Position numbers and translations under genes: made by a program
The notes under the pieces: model-generated
What the model was told of the DNA's origin: nothing
Seen by the model: the letters and a program-made list of their open reading frames with translations, nothing else
Databases searched by the model: none
Shown: positions 26,131 to 36,203 of the stretch, piece by piece
Layout of the letters: every line of letters begins with the position of its first letter
How positions within the stretch are numbered: position 1 is the first letter of the stretch
Assembly: GCA_910589015.1 (NCBI GenBank)
Contig: CAJUSA010000007.1
Span: 56,728-120,727 of the forward strand
Length of the DNA stretch: 64,000 nucleotides
From: an uncultured Christensenellaceae bacterium
GTDB taxonomy: Bacteria > Bacillota > Clostridia > Christensenellales > Borkfalkiaceae
Reading direction: 5' to 3'

Positions 26131-28887
26131 ATGTTAAGTCTGAAAAACGTCACAAAAGACTACAAGGTAGCCTCTTCCTATGTGCACGCCCTGAAAGGCG
26201 TGAGTCTCGATTTCCGCAAGAGCGAGTTCGTGTGTATTCTCGGGCAGTCGGGTTGCGGCAAGACGACGATGCTGAACATCATCGGCGGGCTCGACCAGTA
26301 CACCGGCGGCGATCTTGTCATTCAGGGGAAATCCACAAAGGATTTTTCCGATCGCGATTGGGACGTTTACCGCAATCACAGAATCGGATTTATCTTCCAG
26401 AGTTACAACCTCATTCCCCACCAGACCGTGCTGGGGAACGTCGAGCTTGCGCTTACGATTGCAGGGCTGCCGCGCGAAGAACGCAAGAAACGCGCGCAAA
26501 CGGCGTTGGAACGCGTGGGGCTCGGCAAAGAACTCAATAAAAAGCCCAATCAGCTTTCGGGCGGGCAGTGCCAGCGCGTCGCCATTGCGCGCGCGCTCGT
26601 CAACGAACCCGATATTCTGCTTGCCGACGAACCGACGGGCGCGCTCGATTCGGCTACGAGCGTGCAGATCATGGAACTCATCAAAGAGATCGCGGGCGAG
26701 CGCCTCGTGATCATGGTTACGCATAACCCCGAGTTGGCGGAACAGTACGCCTCGCGTATCGTGCGCTTGCACGACGGGTTGGTCGAGAGCGATTCCAACC
26801 CCTACGATCCCGAAGCCGAGAAGGCGGCGGGCAAAGCCGCGTTTACTACGTTAAACAGGGAAAGGCAAACACCCGAAGAGGGCGGATCTGCCCCGAACGG
26901 AAAAAAGCAAAAGAAACCGCGTGCCCGCATGGGGTATTTCACTTCGCTCGCGCTTTCCGCAAAAAATTTGCTCACGAAAAAGGGCAGAACGGTCATCACT
27001 TCGGTTGCGGGCAGTATCGGCATTATTTCGGTCTGCCTCGTGTTGGCGCTTTCGAGCGGGTTCAATACTTATATCAAACATACCGAAGAGGATATGCTTT
27101 CTTATTATCCCGTTGAAGTGAGTGAAAACGCCTTCGATCTGACTTCCGCCATGATGTCGTTCACCTCGCCCAAGGATATGCCCGACCTCAAAGAACTCGA
27201 TAACAAAATTTACGTTGATTCCTTCCTGACGGGTCTTGCGAATGATATGTCGGTAAGTAATAATGTTACCGAGGCGTATCTCGATTACGTTTCCAAAGCC
27301 GACCCTGCACTTTATTCGGCGATTCAATATACATACGGCGTAGGTTTGAACGATAATATCTTTACTTCCGTCGAAACGGGCAGAAAGCACGAAGAAGTCA
27401 AAACCGAATACATGTCGCTTGCGGAACTCAAAGAGTTTTACATTACCGAGCTCGAAACCGCCGCGCCGCAGTATTCCAATCTCATACCCTTCGCCGATTT
27501 CTTCGGCAATATCGTCAATAAAATGCCGGGGACGTCGGAAGGGTTTACCGACGCCGACTTCGCCAAATACGTGCTTTCGCAGTACGATGTGCTCGGCGGC
27601 GAAGAAGCGCATTTCCCGCGTAACGCCAACGAAGCGGTGCTTGTCGTGGGGAACAACAACGACGCTACCGATTTAACGCTTGCGCAGCTCGGTTTGCTTC
27701 CCGAACCCGATTTCCTTTCGCTCTTTCAGTTGGGCGTGGAACAGGAAGGTGAAGAGCAAGAGGGCGTTTCCGACGATAAAAAATATATGACGATCGACTT
27801 TTCCGAAGTCGTCAATAAGAAGGAATACGTTCTGTACGGGAACGACAGTGTTTATAAACCGACGGGGCAGAATCCTCTTACGGGCGCCTATCCGTATACA
27901 TACGACGGCAGAAAGGAAAATCTCAACGTTGCGGAAAACGAAGGGGTAAAAGTTAAGATTACGGCGGTGCTGCGTCTGAAAGACGGGCTTACTTACGGCT
28001 GTCTTACGAGCGGGCTTAACGTCACCGAAGCGGCGGTAAACGAATACATCGCCCTCAACATGCAGTCGGAAATCGTGAAATTTATTAACGAGCATACGCA
28101 GAAACAGGAATACGAGGGAAAGGAATATATGATTTACGCCTTTCCGCCTGCGGAAAATTTAGCAAAATATTACACGCATTCGCGCGAGGTCGAAACGCCG
28201 CTCGGCACGATCAAAGTGCGTTATACCTCCGACGACGGCGCGCTGCGCTGGGTGGGCGGTTCGGACGCGCCCAACGGACTGAAACTGTATGCGACCGATT
28301 TCGACGGAAAAGACGAATTACTCGATTACCTTGACGGATGGAACGAACTGTGCGAACAGAAAGCGGAATATACCTATACGGACGCGAACGGCGTACAGAA
28401 AATCGTGCTGGGCGAGGCGGATAAAATCACTTACACCGACCGCGTGGGGCTACTCATGGGCATGATGCAGACCATGCTCGACGTTATCACCTACGTCCTT
28501 GTCGCGTTCACGGCAATCTCGCTCGTCGTATCCTCGGTCATGATCGGCATTATCACCTATGTATCGGTCGTCGAGCGCGTCAAAGAAATCGGCGTGTTGC
28601 GTTCGCTCGGCGCGCGAAAACAGGATATCCGCAACCTCTTCAACGCCGAAACCTTTATCATCGGGCTTGCGGCGGGGTTGATCGGCATCGTGTTTACCTA
28701 TCTCATATCGATCGTTATCAACATTATTATTTTGTCGCTGACGGGCATTGCGAACATAGCGGCGCTGCCGCCGTTGACTGCCTTTATCATGGTGTGCGTT
28801 TCGATTTTGCTGACGCTCGTTTCGGGCTTGATCCCCGCGCAGGCGGCGGCGAAGAAAGACCCCGTAATCGCTCTGCGCACCGAATAA
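26131..28887 (+). CDS. ABC transporter, fused ATPase and FtsX-type permease
   Basis: 918 residues. The N-terminal ATPase has Walker A GQSGCGKT (38-45), LSGGQ (142-146) and Walker B DILLADE (D166/E167), in the style of the MacB/LolD group. The C-terminal part is one permease: a first helix near 290, a large extracytoplasmic region of roughly 450 residues, then three helices with the FtsX/MacB pattern (ERVKEIGVLRSLGARKQDI). The architecture resembles MacB but with a bigger outer domain. Such proteins move peptides, lipids or drugs, or transmit force rather than transport. The MarR gene upstream suggests inducible export or defence. A linker with KKQKKPRAR joins the halves. Confidence 0.9.
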   Translation: MLSLKNVTKDYKVASSYVHALKGVSLDFRKSEFVCILGQSGCGKTTMLNIIGGLDQYTGGDLVIQGKSTKDFSDRDWDVYRNHRIGFIFQSYNLIPHQTVLGNVELALTIAGLPREERKKRAQTALERVGLGKELNKKPNQLSGGQCQRVAIARALVNEPDILLADEPTGALDSATSVQIMELIKEIAGERLVIMVTHNPELAEQYASRIVRLHDGLVESDSNPYDPEAEKAAGKAAFTTLNRERQTPEEGGSAPNGKKQKKPRARMGYFTSLALSAKNLLTKKGRTVITSVAGSIGIISVCLVLALSSGFNTYIKHTEEDMLSYYPVEVSENAFDLTSAMMSFTSPKDMPDLKELDNKIYVDSFLTGLANDMSVSNNVTEAYLDYVSKADPALYSAIQYTYGVGLNDNIFTSVETGRKHEEVKTEYMSLAELKEFYITELETAAPQYSNLIPFADFFGNIVNKMPGTSEGFTDADFAKYVLSQYDVLGGEEAHFPRNANEAVLVVGNNNDATDLTLAQLGLLPEPDFLSLFQLGVEQEGEEQEGVSDDKKYMTIDFSEVVNKKEYVLYGNDSVYKPTGQNPLTGAYPYTYDGRKENLNVAENEGVKVKITAVLRLKDGLTYGCLTSGLNVTEAAVNEYIALNMQSEIVKFINEHTQKQEYEGKEYMIYAFPPAENLAKYYTHSREVETPLGTIKVRYTSDDGALRWVGGSDAPNGLKLYATDFDGKDELLDYLDGWNELCEQKAEYTYTDANGVQKIVLGEADKITYTDRVGLLMGMMQTMLDVITYVLVAFTAISLVVSSVMIGIITYVSVVERVKEIGVLRSLGARKQDIRNLFNAETFIIGLAAGLIGIVFTYLISIVINIIILSLTGIANIAALPPLTAFIMVCVSILLTLVSGLIPAQAAAKKDPVIALRTE

Positions 28888-28891
28888 AACT

Positions 28892-28921
28892 TTGCTCTTT
28901 CGTTCATACTCTTGCTATACG
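28892..28921 (+). promoter_or_regulatory. Possible promoter for the 24-residue peptide
   Basis: TTGCTC at 28892-28897, 18-base spacer, TATACG at 28916-28921. The start site would fall just before the AAGAGG ribosome site. Confidence 0.35.
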
Positions 28922-28941
28922 AATGCTTTAAGAGGTTTTTT

Positions 28942-29016
28942 ATGGCGAAGAAGAAAAAAGTTCCGAAACTTACCGAAGAAGAATACGAAGCGTATCTGAA
29001 ATCTCTTTTGAAGTAA
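28942..29016 (+). CDS. 24-residue basic peptide
   Basis: A small frame with a good ribosome site (AAGAGG, 28930-28935, six bases before the ATG) and its own terminator immediately downstream. The product begins MAKKKK and ends with a short amphipathic helix (LTEEEYEAYLKSLLK), giving a basic head and a mixed-charge tail. No known function. Possible roles are a ribosome- or RNA-binding micropeptide or a leader. The frame's position between promoter-like sequence and terminator supports it as a unit, but coding is not proven. Confidence 0.5.
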   Translation: MAKKKKVPKLTEEEYEAYLKSLLK

Positions 29017-29029
29017 GACAAACAAAAAA

Positions 29030-29051
29030 CCGGACGGCGTCCGGCTTTTTT
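29030..29051 (+). terminator. Rho-independent terminator
   Basis: Stem CCGGAC / GTCCGG with loop GGC, preceded by A-rich and followed by CTTTTTTG. Confidence 0.8.
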
Positions 29052-29099
29052 GTTTTTACAAATCTTTTGCGTAAATCATGTGAAAAGGGGCTCTTGCGC

Positions 29100-29129
29100 T
29101 TGACTTTCAGGGCGTGTGTGTTGTATAAT
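29100..29129 (+). promoter_or_regulatory. Sigma-A promoter of the purA operon
   Basis: TTGACT at 29100-29105, 18-base spacer, TATAAT at 29124-29129, 43 bases before the purA start. No room for a purine riboswitch. Confidence 0.7.
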
Positions 29130-29171
29130 GTGAAATGGATTTTTATGGGAACAACCCATATCGGAGATTTT

Positions 29172-30443
29172 ATGCTTACATCTATTTGCGGTATCAACTG
29201 GGGCGACGAAGGCAAGGGCAGAATGGTCGATTTGCTTTCGTCTCAATACGACGTCGTCTGCCGTTATCAGGGCGGCAACAATGCGGGGCACACCGTGATC
29301 AACGAACGGGGGAAATTTATTCTGAATCTGCTTCCTTCGGGAATTTTGCGCGAGGACGTCGTCAACGTGCTCGGTTGCGGCATGGTCGTCGACCTTAAAC
29401 ACCTTTACGAAGAAGCCGCCCGTCTGCGCGCGCAAGGCGTGAAAATCACGCCCGACAATCTGAAAATCAGCGACCGTGCGGTCATCACTATGCCGTATCA
29501 CGTTCTGTTGGATTGTCTGGAAGAAGAGCGGCTTGCCGACAAAAAGTTCGGATCCACCCGCCGCGGCATCGCGCCCGTGTATGCCGATAAATACATGAAA
29601 AAAGCCTTCCGCATGGGCGAACTGTTCCATCCCGAATTGCTTGCGGAACGCGCGAAATCGATTGCGGAATGGAAAAACCTCACCGTAGCCGGCGGTTACA
29701 AGAGTAAGCCCGTCACAGCGGAAGAAATTCTGGAATATTTCAAACAATACGGCGAACCGTTCAAAGAGTATATCTGCGATACGGGCGTCTATCTTAACGA
29801 GGCGCACAAAGCGGGTAAAAAAATTATGTTCGAGGCGCAGCTCGGCGCGCTCAGGGATATTGATTACGGCATTTATCCCTACACTTCGTCATCCTCGACG
29901 ATCGCGGCGTACGCGCCCATCGGCGCGGGCGTGCCCAACCTCAAACTCGATAAATCGATCGGTATCATGAAGGCGTATTCCACCTGCGTGGGGGAAGGCC
30001 CGTTCACGGCGGAATCGTTCGGCGAAAAAGCCGAGGAACTGCGCAAAGCGGGCGGGGAATACGGCGCCGCCACGGGCAGACCGCGCCGCGTCGGACCCTT
30101 CGACGTCGTGGCGTCGCGTTACGGGATCCGTTGTCAGGGCGCGGACGAAATCGCGCTCACCAAGCTTGACGTGCTTTCTTACCTCGACGAGATCGAAATT
30201 TGCACGGCTTACAAATTGGACTCAAAACGCATCGACGAATTTCCCTTCCCCGACGTGCTCGATAAGTGCAAGCCCGTTCTCGAAACGGTGAAGGGTTGGC
30301 ACTGCGATATTTCGGGATGCAGAAAGGCAAGCGACCTGCCCCAAGCGGCAATCGAGTATGTGCGACTGATCGAAAAGCTGTGCGACTGTAAAATAAAATA
30401 TGTTTCCGTGGGGGCGGAACGCGACCAGATCGTGGTGCTATAA
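29172..30443 (+). CDS. purA: Adenylosuccinate synthetase
   Basis: 423 residues. It joins IMP and aspartate using GTP, the first step from IMP to AMP. GxxWGDEGKG at the N-terminus (GINWGDEGKG) is the GTP-binding loop. QGGNNAGHT carries the active-site His, and GSTRRGIAP and TGRPRRVG follow in place. The ATG at 29172 has GGAG five bases in front; earlier in-frame ATGs at 29067 and 29145 lie before or near the promoter. First gene of a run purA-dapF-pyrG-dapL-malQ-mscL with short gaps, so it is probably one operon mixing nucleotide and cell-wall precursor genes. Confidence 0.96.
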   Translation: MLTSICGINWGDEGKGRMVDLLSSQYDVVCRYQGGNNAGHTVINERGKFILNLLPSGILREDVVNVLGCGMVVDLKHLYEEAARLRAQGVKITPDNLKISDRAVITMPYHVLLDCLEEERLADKKFGSTRRGIAPVYADKYMKKAFRMGELFHPELLAERAKSIAEWKNLTVAGGYKSKPVTAEEILEYFKQYGEPFKEYICDTGVYLNEAHKAGKKIMFEAQLGALRDIDYGIYPYTSSSSTIAAYAPIGAGVPNLKLDKSIGIMKAYSTCVGEGPFTAESFGEKAEELRKAGGEYGAATGRPRRVGPFDVVASRYGIRCQGADEIALTKLDVLSYLDEIEICTAYKLDSKRIDEFPFPDVLDKCKPVLETVKGWHCDISGCRKASDLPQAAIEYVRLIEKLCDCKIKYVSVGAERDQIVVL

Positions 30444-30449
30444 GGTTAT

Positions 30450-31289
30450 ATGGAACGAACATTTTATAAATTACACGGAATCGGAAACGATTATATCTAT
30501 TTCGACTGCATGGAAGAACCGCTCAGAAATCCCGACGCGCTTGCGGTGCGTCTTTCCGACCGCCGTTTTTCGGTGGGGGGCGACGGTGTAATCACGGTGG
30601 AACCGAGCGACAAGGCGGACGCTTTCATGCACATCTACAACGCCGACGGCAGCGAAGGCAAAATGTGCGGTAACGGGATTCGTTGCGTGGGTAAATTCCT
30701 CTACGAAATCAAAAAGATCCAGAAAGATGTGCTCACCGTCGAAACGCTTGCGGGCGTCAAGACCTTACATATCACGGCGAAGAACGGCGAAGTGTTGCTT
30801 GTATCCGTCGACATGGGTGCGGCGCAGCTCGCGCCCGCCGAAATTCCCGCTCAGTTCGAAGGGGATAAAATCGTCGCGCAACCGTTCGAAGCGGAAGGCG
30901 AGGAATATGAAATTACCTGCGTTTCGATGGGAAATCCGCATTGCGTGGTATTCGTGAACGATCCTTACGATATCGATATCGAACGGGTGGGCAGTGCGTT
31001 CGAGAACGACATGCGCTTCCCCGAACGCGTCAATACCGAATTCGTAAAATACGTCGGACGCAACGAACTTTTAATGCGCGTGTGGGAACGCGGCAGCGGC
31101 GAAACATGGGCTTGCGGCACGGGCGCGTGCGCGGCGGCGGTCGCCGCGGTGCTCAACGGTTACTGCGAAGAGGGCGAAGAGATCACGGTGCACCTGCGCG
31201 GCGGCGATCTTGTCATCGTCTATGAAGACGGTAACGTTACCATGACGGGGCCGGCGTCGTTCGCCTTCACGGGCACGGTGCGAATTTGA
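30450..31289 (+). CDS. dapF: Diaminopimelate epimerase
   Basis: 279 residues, full family length. It converts LL- to meso-diaminopimelate for lysine and peptidoglycan. Both catalytic cysteines are present: Cys73 in KMCGNGIRC and Cys222 in WACGTGAC. Substrate-binding GIGNDY, NADGSE, GNPHCVVF, NTEFV and WERGSGET are intact. It starts 6 bases after purA. This is the housekeeping epimerase; a second dapF-like domain, lacking the first cysteine, is fused to carB at 53419-54252. dapL lies two genes downstream. Confidence 0.96.
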   Translation: MERTFYKLHGIGNDYIYFDCMEEPLRNPDALAVRLSDRRFSVGGDGVITVEPSDKADAFMHIYNADGSEGKMCGNGIRCVGKFLYEIKKIQKDVLTVETLAGVKTLHITAKNGEVLLVSVDMGAAQLAPAEIPAQFEGDKIVAQPFEAEGEEYEITCVSMGNPHCVVFVNDPYDIDIERVGSAFENDMRFPERVNTEFVKYVGRNELLMRVWERGSGETWACGTGACAAAVAAVLNGYCEEGEEITVHLRGGDLVIVYEDGNVTMTGPASFAFTGTVRI

Positions 31290-31314
31290 ACAAGGGAAAA
31301 ACATCGGAGGGATT

Positions 31315-32916
<1,602 letters not shown>

Positions 32917-32938
32917 CCCTTAAAACAGGCATTTTTTT

Positions 32939-34132
32939 ATGAAAATCAACGCAAATTTCCTGAATTTGAAAGATAGCTATCTCTTTGCCACGGTTGGCAG
33001 AAAGACGGCGGAATATAAAAAAGCGCACCCCGAAAAAGACGTGATCCGTCTTTCGATCGGCGACGTTACCCGTCCGCTCGCGCCCGTCGTGGTCGAGGCG
33101 ATGAAACGCGCCGCCGAAGAAATGGGCAAAAGCGAAACCTTCCGCGGCTACGGCCCCGACCAGACCTGTTACGGCTACGATAAATTGCTCGACAGCATTC
33201 TGGGCAGTTATGCGCGCAAGGGCGTCACGCTTGCGAAAAGCGAGCTGTTCATATCCGACGGCGCAAAATCCGACTGCGGCAACATTCTCGATATTTTTTC
33301 GCAGGATAACGTGGTGCTCGTGCCCGATCCCGTCTATCCCGTCTACGTCGATACCAACGTTATGGGCGGCAGAGTGATAATCTATGCCGACGCGACGCAA
33401 GAAAACGGCTTTCTGCCCATGCCCGTAAAGGGCACGAAGGCGGATATTATTTATATCTGTTCGCCCAACAATCCCACGGGCGCGGCTTATTCGCGCGAAC
33501 AACTCAAAGAATGGGTGGATTATGCGAACGAGATCGGCGCGGTGATCTTATACGACGCCGCTTACGAATTTTTCGTCTGCGACGATGCGCTCTGCCGCAG
33601 TATTTACGAGGTCGAGGGTGCAAAGGATTGCGCCATCGAAATATGCAGCTATTCCAAGACGGCGGGCTTCACGGGCGTGCGGTGCGGTTATACGGTCGTG
33701 CCCGAATCGCTCGTGCGCGAGGGCGTTTCCTTAAACAAACTCTGGGCGCGCCGGCAATCTACGAAATTTAACGGCGTATCGTACGTCACGCAAATGGGAG
33801 CCGCGGCGGTTTTTACCGAAGAGGGCGAAAAGCAGATCGGCGAGAACCTTGCTTATTACCGCAAGAACGCCGAAACGATTGCGCACTGTCTTGACGAATT
33901 GAACCTGTTCTACACGGGCGGCAAAAATTCGCCCTATATCTGGTTCAAGTGTCCGAACGGCATGAGCAGTTGGGAATTTTTCGATTATCTTTTGGAAAAC
34001 GCCAACGTCGTGGGAACGCCCGGTAGCGGATTCGGGAAGAACGGCGAAGGGTTTTTCCGTCTTACTGCGTTCGGCACGCATGAAAATACCGAGGAGGCAT
34101 GCCGGCGGATCGCCGCGCTGTTAAAAGCATGA
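32939..34132 (+). CDS. dapL: LL-diaminopimelate aminotransferase
   Basis: 397 residues, class I aminotransferase of the DapL type. It turns tetrahydrodipicolinate straight into LL-DAP with glutamate, bypassing the acylated intermediates. Signature regions are RLSIGDVTRPL, GYGPDQTCYGY, CSPNNPTGA and the PLP lysine in SYSKTAGFTGVRCGY. It feeds the product of this pathway to dapF in the same operon. Its stop overlaps the malQ start (ATGA). Confidence 0.95.
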   Translation: MKINANFLNLKDSYLFATVGRKTAEYKKAHPEKDVIRLSIGDVTRPLAPVVVEAMKRAAEEMGKSETFRGYGPDQTCYGYDKLLDSILGSYARKGVTLAKSELFISDGAKSDCGNILDIFSQDNVVLVPDPVYPVYVDTNVMGGRVIIYADATQENGFLPMPVKGTKADIIYICSPNNPTGAAYSREQLKEWVDYANEIGAVILYDAAYEFFVCDDALCRSIYEVEGAKDCAIEICSYSKTAGFTGVRCGYTVVPESLVREGVSLNKLWARRQSTKFNGVSYVTQMGAAAVFTEEGEKQIGENLAYYRKNAETIAHCLDELNLFYTGGKNSPYIWFKCPNGMSSWEFFDYLLENANVVGTPGSGFGKNGEGFFRLTAFGTHENTEEACRRIAALLKA

Positions 34133-35613
34133 GCAAGAGCAAATCGGCTGGCGTGCTGTGCCATATTTCCTCGTTGCCGGGGAAATACGGGATCGGTTCG
34201 TTCGGCGCAGAGGCATACGCCTTTGCGAAGAAACTGAAAAAATGCGGCGTGAAATACTGGCAGGTTCTGCCCTTGCAGCAAACGGGGTTCGGCAATTCGC
34301 CGTATCAGTCGGTGTCGTGCGAATCGGGCAATCCCTATTTTATCGATCTTGCCGCGCTGAGCAAAGAGGGGCTTCTGACCAAAGCCGAATTAAAAAATGC
34401 AGAAAAAAGCGGCGCGGTCGATTATGCACAGCTCTATAATGAGCGTTTCCCGTTGTTGCGCAAGGCATTTTCGCGTTTCTTTTTCGATGCGCCCGCTTTC
34501 CGCGAATACGTCAACGGCGGCGAGAGCGAAGATTACGCGCTGTTCATGACGGCGAAAACGGTATACGGCGGCAGTTTTTGCGACTGGGACGACAAGCTTA
34601 AACGCCGCGATCCCGCCGCGATCGAAGCCTTGCGCACCGATTACCACGAGGAATATCTGTTCTGGCACTTCCTGCAATACGAATTTAAGCTGCAGTGGCA
34701 CGCCCTCAAAGCCTATTGTAACGGGTTGGGCATTCGCATCATCGGCGATATCCCGCTTTACGTCGCGTACGACAGCGCCGACGTATGGGCGCACGGCGAA
34801 CTGTTCAAACTCGATAACGAGCTGAAACCCGCCTTCGTTGCGGGCGTGCCGCCCGACTATTTTTCGGAAACGGGGCAGCTTTGGGGTAATCCCATTTACG
34901 AGTGGAAGGCGCACGAAAAGAGCGGGTTTGCCTGGTGGCGCGCGCGGTTGAAAAGCGCGCTCGAAACGTACGACGTCGTGCGGATCGACCACTTCCGCGG
35001 CATTTCGGCATATTACGAAATTCCCTATGGCGCGGCGGACGCGCGCGGCGGAAAATGGTGCGAAGGCCCCGGTAAAAAATTATTCGAAGGTTTGCCCGAA
35101 GAGGGATTTATCGCCGAGGATTTGGGAACAATCGACGAGGGCGTAAAAAATCTTTTGCAAACGACGGGTTTCCCCGGCATGAAGGTGTTGTTGTTCGCCT
35201 TCGACGGCAATCCCGACAATCCTTTCCTGCTTAAAAACATTCCCGAAAACAGCGTTTGCTACACGGGTACGCACGATAACGATACCGTAAGGGGTTACGT
35301 CGAGAAACTTTCCGCCGAGGAATACATTCTCTTCCGTTCCCGCCTTGCAAGCGAGCTGGCGCAGGCGGAAATCGTCATGAATCTCGGCAAGGGGTACGAG
35401 AAGATCAGCGAAGCGTTCGTTCGGCTGGCGCTTGCCTCACGGGCGAAACTTGCCGTCGTGTCCTTGCAGGATGTGCTCGATCTGAACAACGAGGCGCGCA
35501 TGAACTTCCCCGGCACCGACGAAGGCAACTGGGAATTCCGCCTGAAAACGCAGCCTTCCGCGGGCAGTTTACGAAAACTCAAAAACGCGATCAAAAAATA
35601 CGGGAGGAAATAA
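34129..35613 (+). CDS. malQ: 4-alpha-glucanotransferase
   Basis: 494 residues, GH77 family. It disproportionates malto-oligosaccharides in glycogen and maltodextrin use. Features are HISSLPGKYGIGSFG at the start, YWQVLPLQQTG, the nucleophile region VRIDHFRG, AEDLG with the general acid, and GTHDNDT near the end. The ATG at 34129 overlaps the dapL stop, so translation is coupled. No glycogen genes stand beside it in this window, so its link to the rest of the operon is not obvious. Confidence 0.95.
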   Translation: MSKSKSAGVLCHISSLPGKYGIGSFGAEAYAFAKKLKKCGVKYWQVLPLQQTGFGNSPYQSVSCESGNPYFIDLAALSKEGLLTKAELKNAEKSGAVDYAQLYNERFPLLRKAFSRFFFDAPAFREYVNGGESEDYALFMTAKTVYGGSFCDWDDKLKRRDPAAIEALRTDYHEEYLFWHFLQYEFKLQWHALKAYCNGLGIRIIGDIPLYVAYDSADVWAHGELFKLDNELKPAFVAGVPPDYFSETGQLWGNPIYEWKAHEKSGFAWWRARLKSALETYDVVRIDHFRGISAYYEIPYGAADARGGKWCEGPGKKLFEGLPEEGFIAEDLGTIDEGVKNLLQTTGFPGMKVLLFAFDGNPDNPFLLKNIPENSVCYTGTHDNDTVRGYVEKLSAEEYILFRSRLASELAQAEIVMNLGKGYEKISEAFVRLALASRAKLAVVSLQDVLDLNNEARMNFPGTDEGNWEFRLKTQPSAGSLRKLKNAIKKYGRK

Positions 35614-35614
35614 T

Positions 35615-36148
35615 ATGGCAGACAAGAAAGAAAAAAAGGGCTTTTTCAAGGAATTCGGCGAGTTTATCTCGCGCGGCAACGTGCTCGATATGGCGGTCGG
35701 TGTGATCATCGGCGGCGCGTTTACGGCAATCGTCACGGCGCTGACGAACAGCATTCTCAAACCCATCATCAACTGGATCCTTGCGCTGTGCATCGGTACG
35801 GATGGGCTGGAAGGCGCGCTCACCTTCCTCAAACGCGTCGACGATCCGCTTACGGGTTTGCCCATTCTCGAACAGTCGATCTATATCGACTGGGGTTCGT
35901 TCATCAACGCCGTGATCAACTTCCTTCTGATCGCGCTCATACTGTTTCTGATTATCAAAACGATCAACAAGATCCGCGCCAAAGGCGACGAGTACAAACA
36001 GGCGATTGAAAAAGCAAAGGCGGAAAAAGAAGCGGCAAGACTTGCCGAACAAGAGGCGGAAGACGCCAAAAAACAGGCGATCGCCGCAGGCGAATCGGCG
36101 GAAAACGGCGGTTCGGACGCCGCGCCCACTTCGGGGCAGACAAAATAG
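35615..36148 (+). CDS. mscL: Large-conductance mechanosensitive channel
   Basis: 177 residues. Two-helix channel that opens under membrane tension in osmotic downshock. The family start FKEFISRGNVLDMAVGVIIG is recognisable, with FFKEFGEFISRGN at residues 12-24, and helix 2 lies near 95-115. The C-terminal cytoplasmic part is longer than usual (common members are about 130-150 residues). It is a charged Lys/Glu/Ala coiled-coil-like tail ending in a Gly/Ser-rich stretch. The gene starts one base after the malQ stop and is the last of its operon. Confidence 0.95.
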   Translation: MADKKEKKGFFKEFGEFISRGNVLDMAVGVIIGGAFTAIVTALTNSILKPIINWILALCIGTDGLEGALTFLKRVDDPLTGLPILEQSIYIDWGSFINAVINFLLIALILFLIIKTINKIRAKGDEYKQAIEKAKAEKEAARLAEQEAEDAKKQAIAAGESAENGGSDAAPTSGQTK

Positions 36149-36163
36149 TCCGTATGCAATCAC

Positions 36164-36203
36164 AAAAAAAAGACCCCCGCGATATAATAATCGAGGGGGT
36201 CTT
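36164..36203 (-). terminator. Hairpin: - strand terminator that also buries a ribosome site
   Basis: A 14-position stem (36170-36183 with 36190-36203) has one mismatch and a 6-base loop. On the - strand it is followed by a run of T, so it works best as a terminator for transcripts from degV/GNAT. On the + strand it has no T tract, but it encloses GAGGGGG, the only ribosome site for the gene starting at 36204. A TATAAT overlaps the loop (36183-36188) without a good -35. Confidence 0.65.

Noticed and set aside
29052..29171. Purine riboswitch before purA
   Set aside because: Only about 40 bases lie between the promoter -10 box and the start codon, too short for the aptamer and expression platform.
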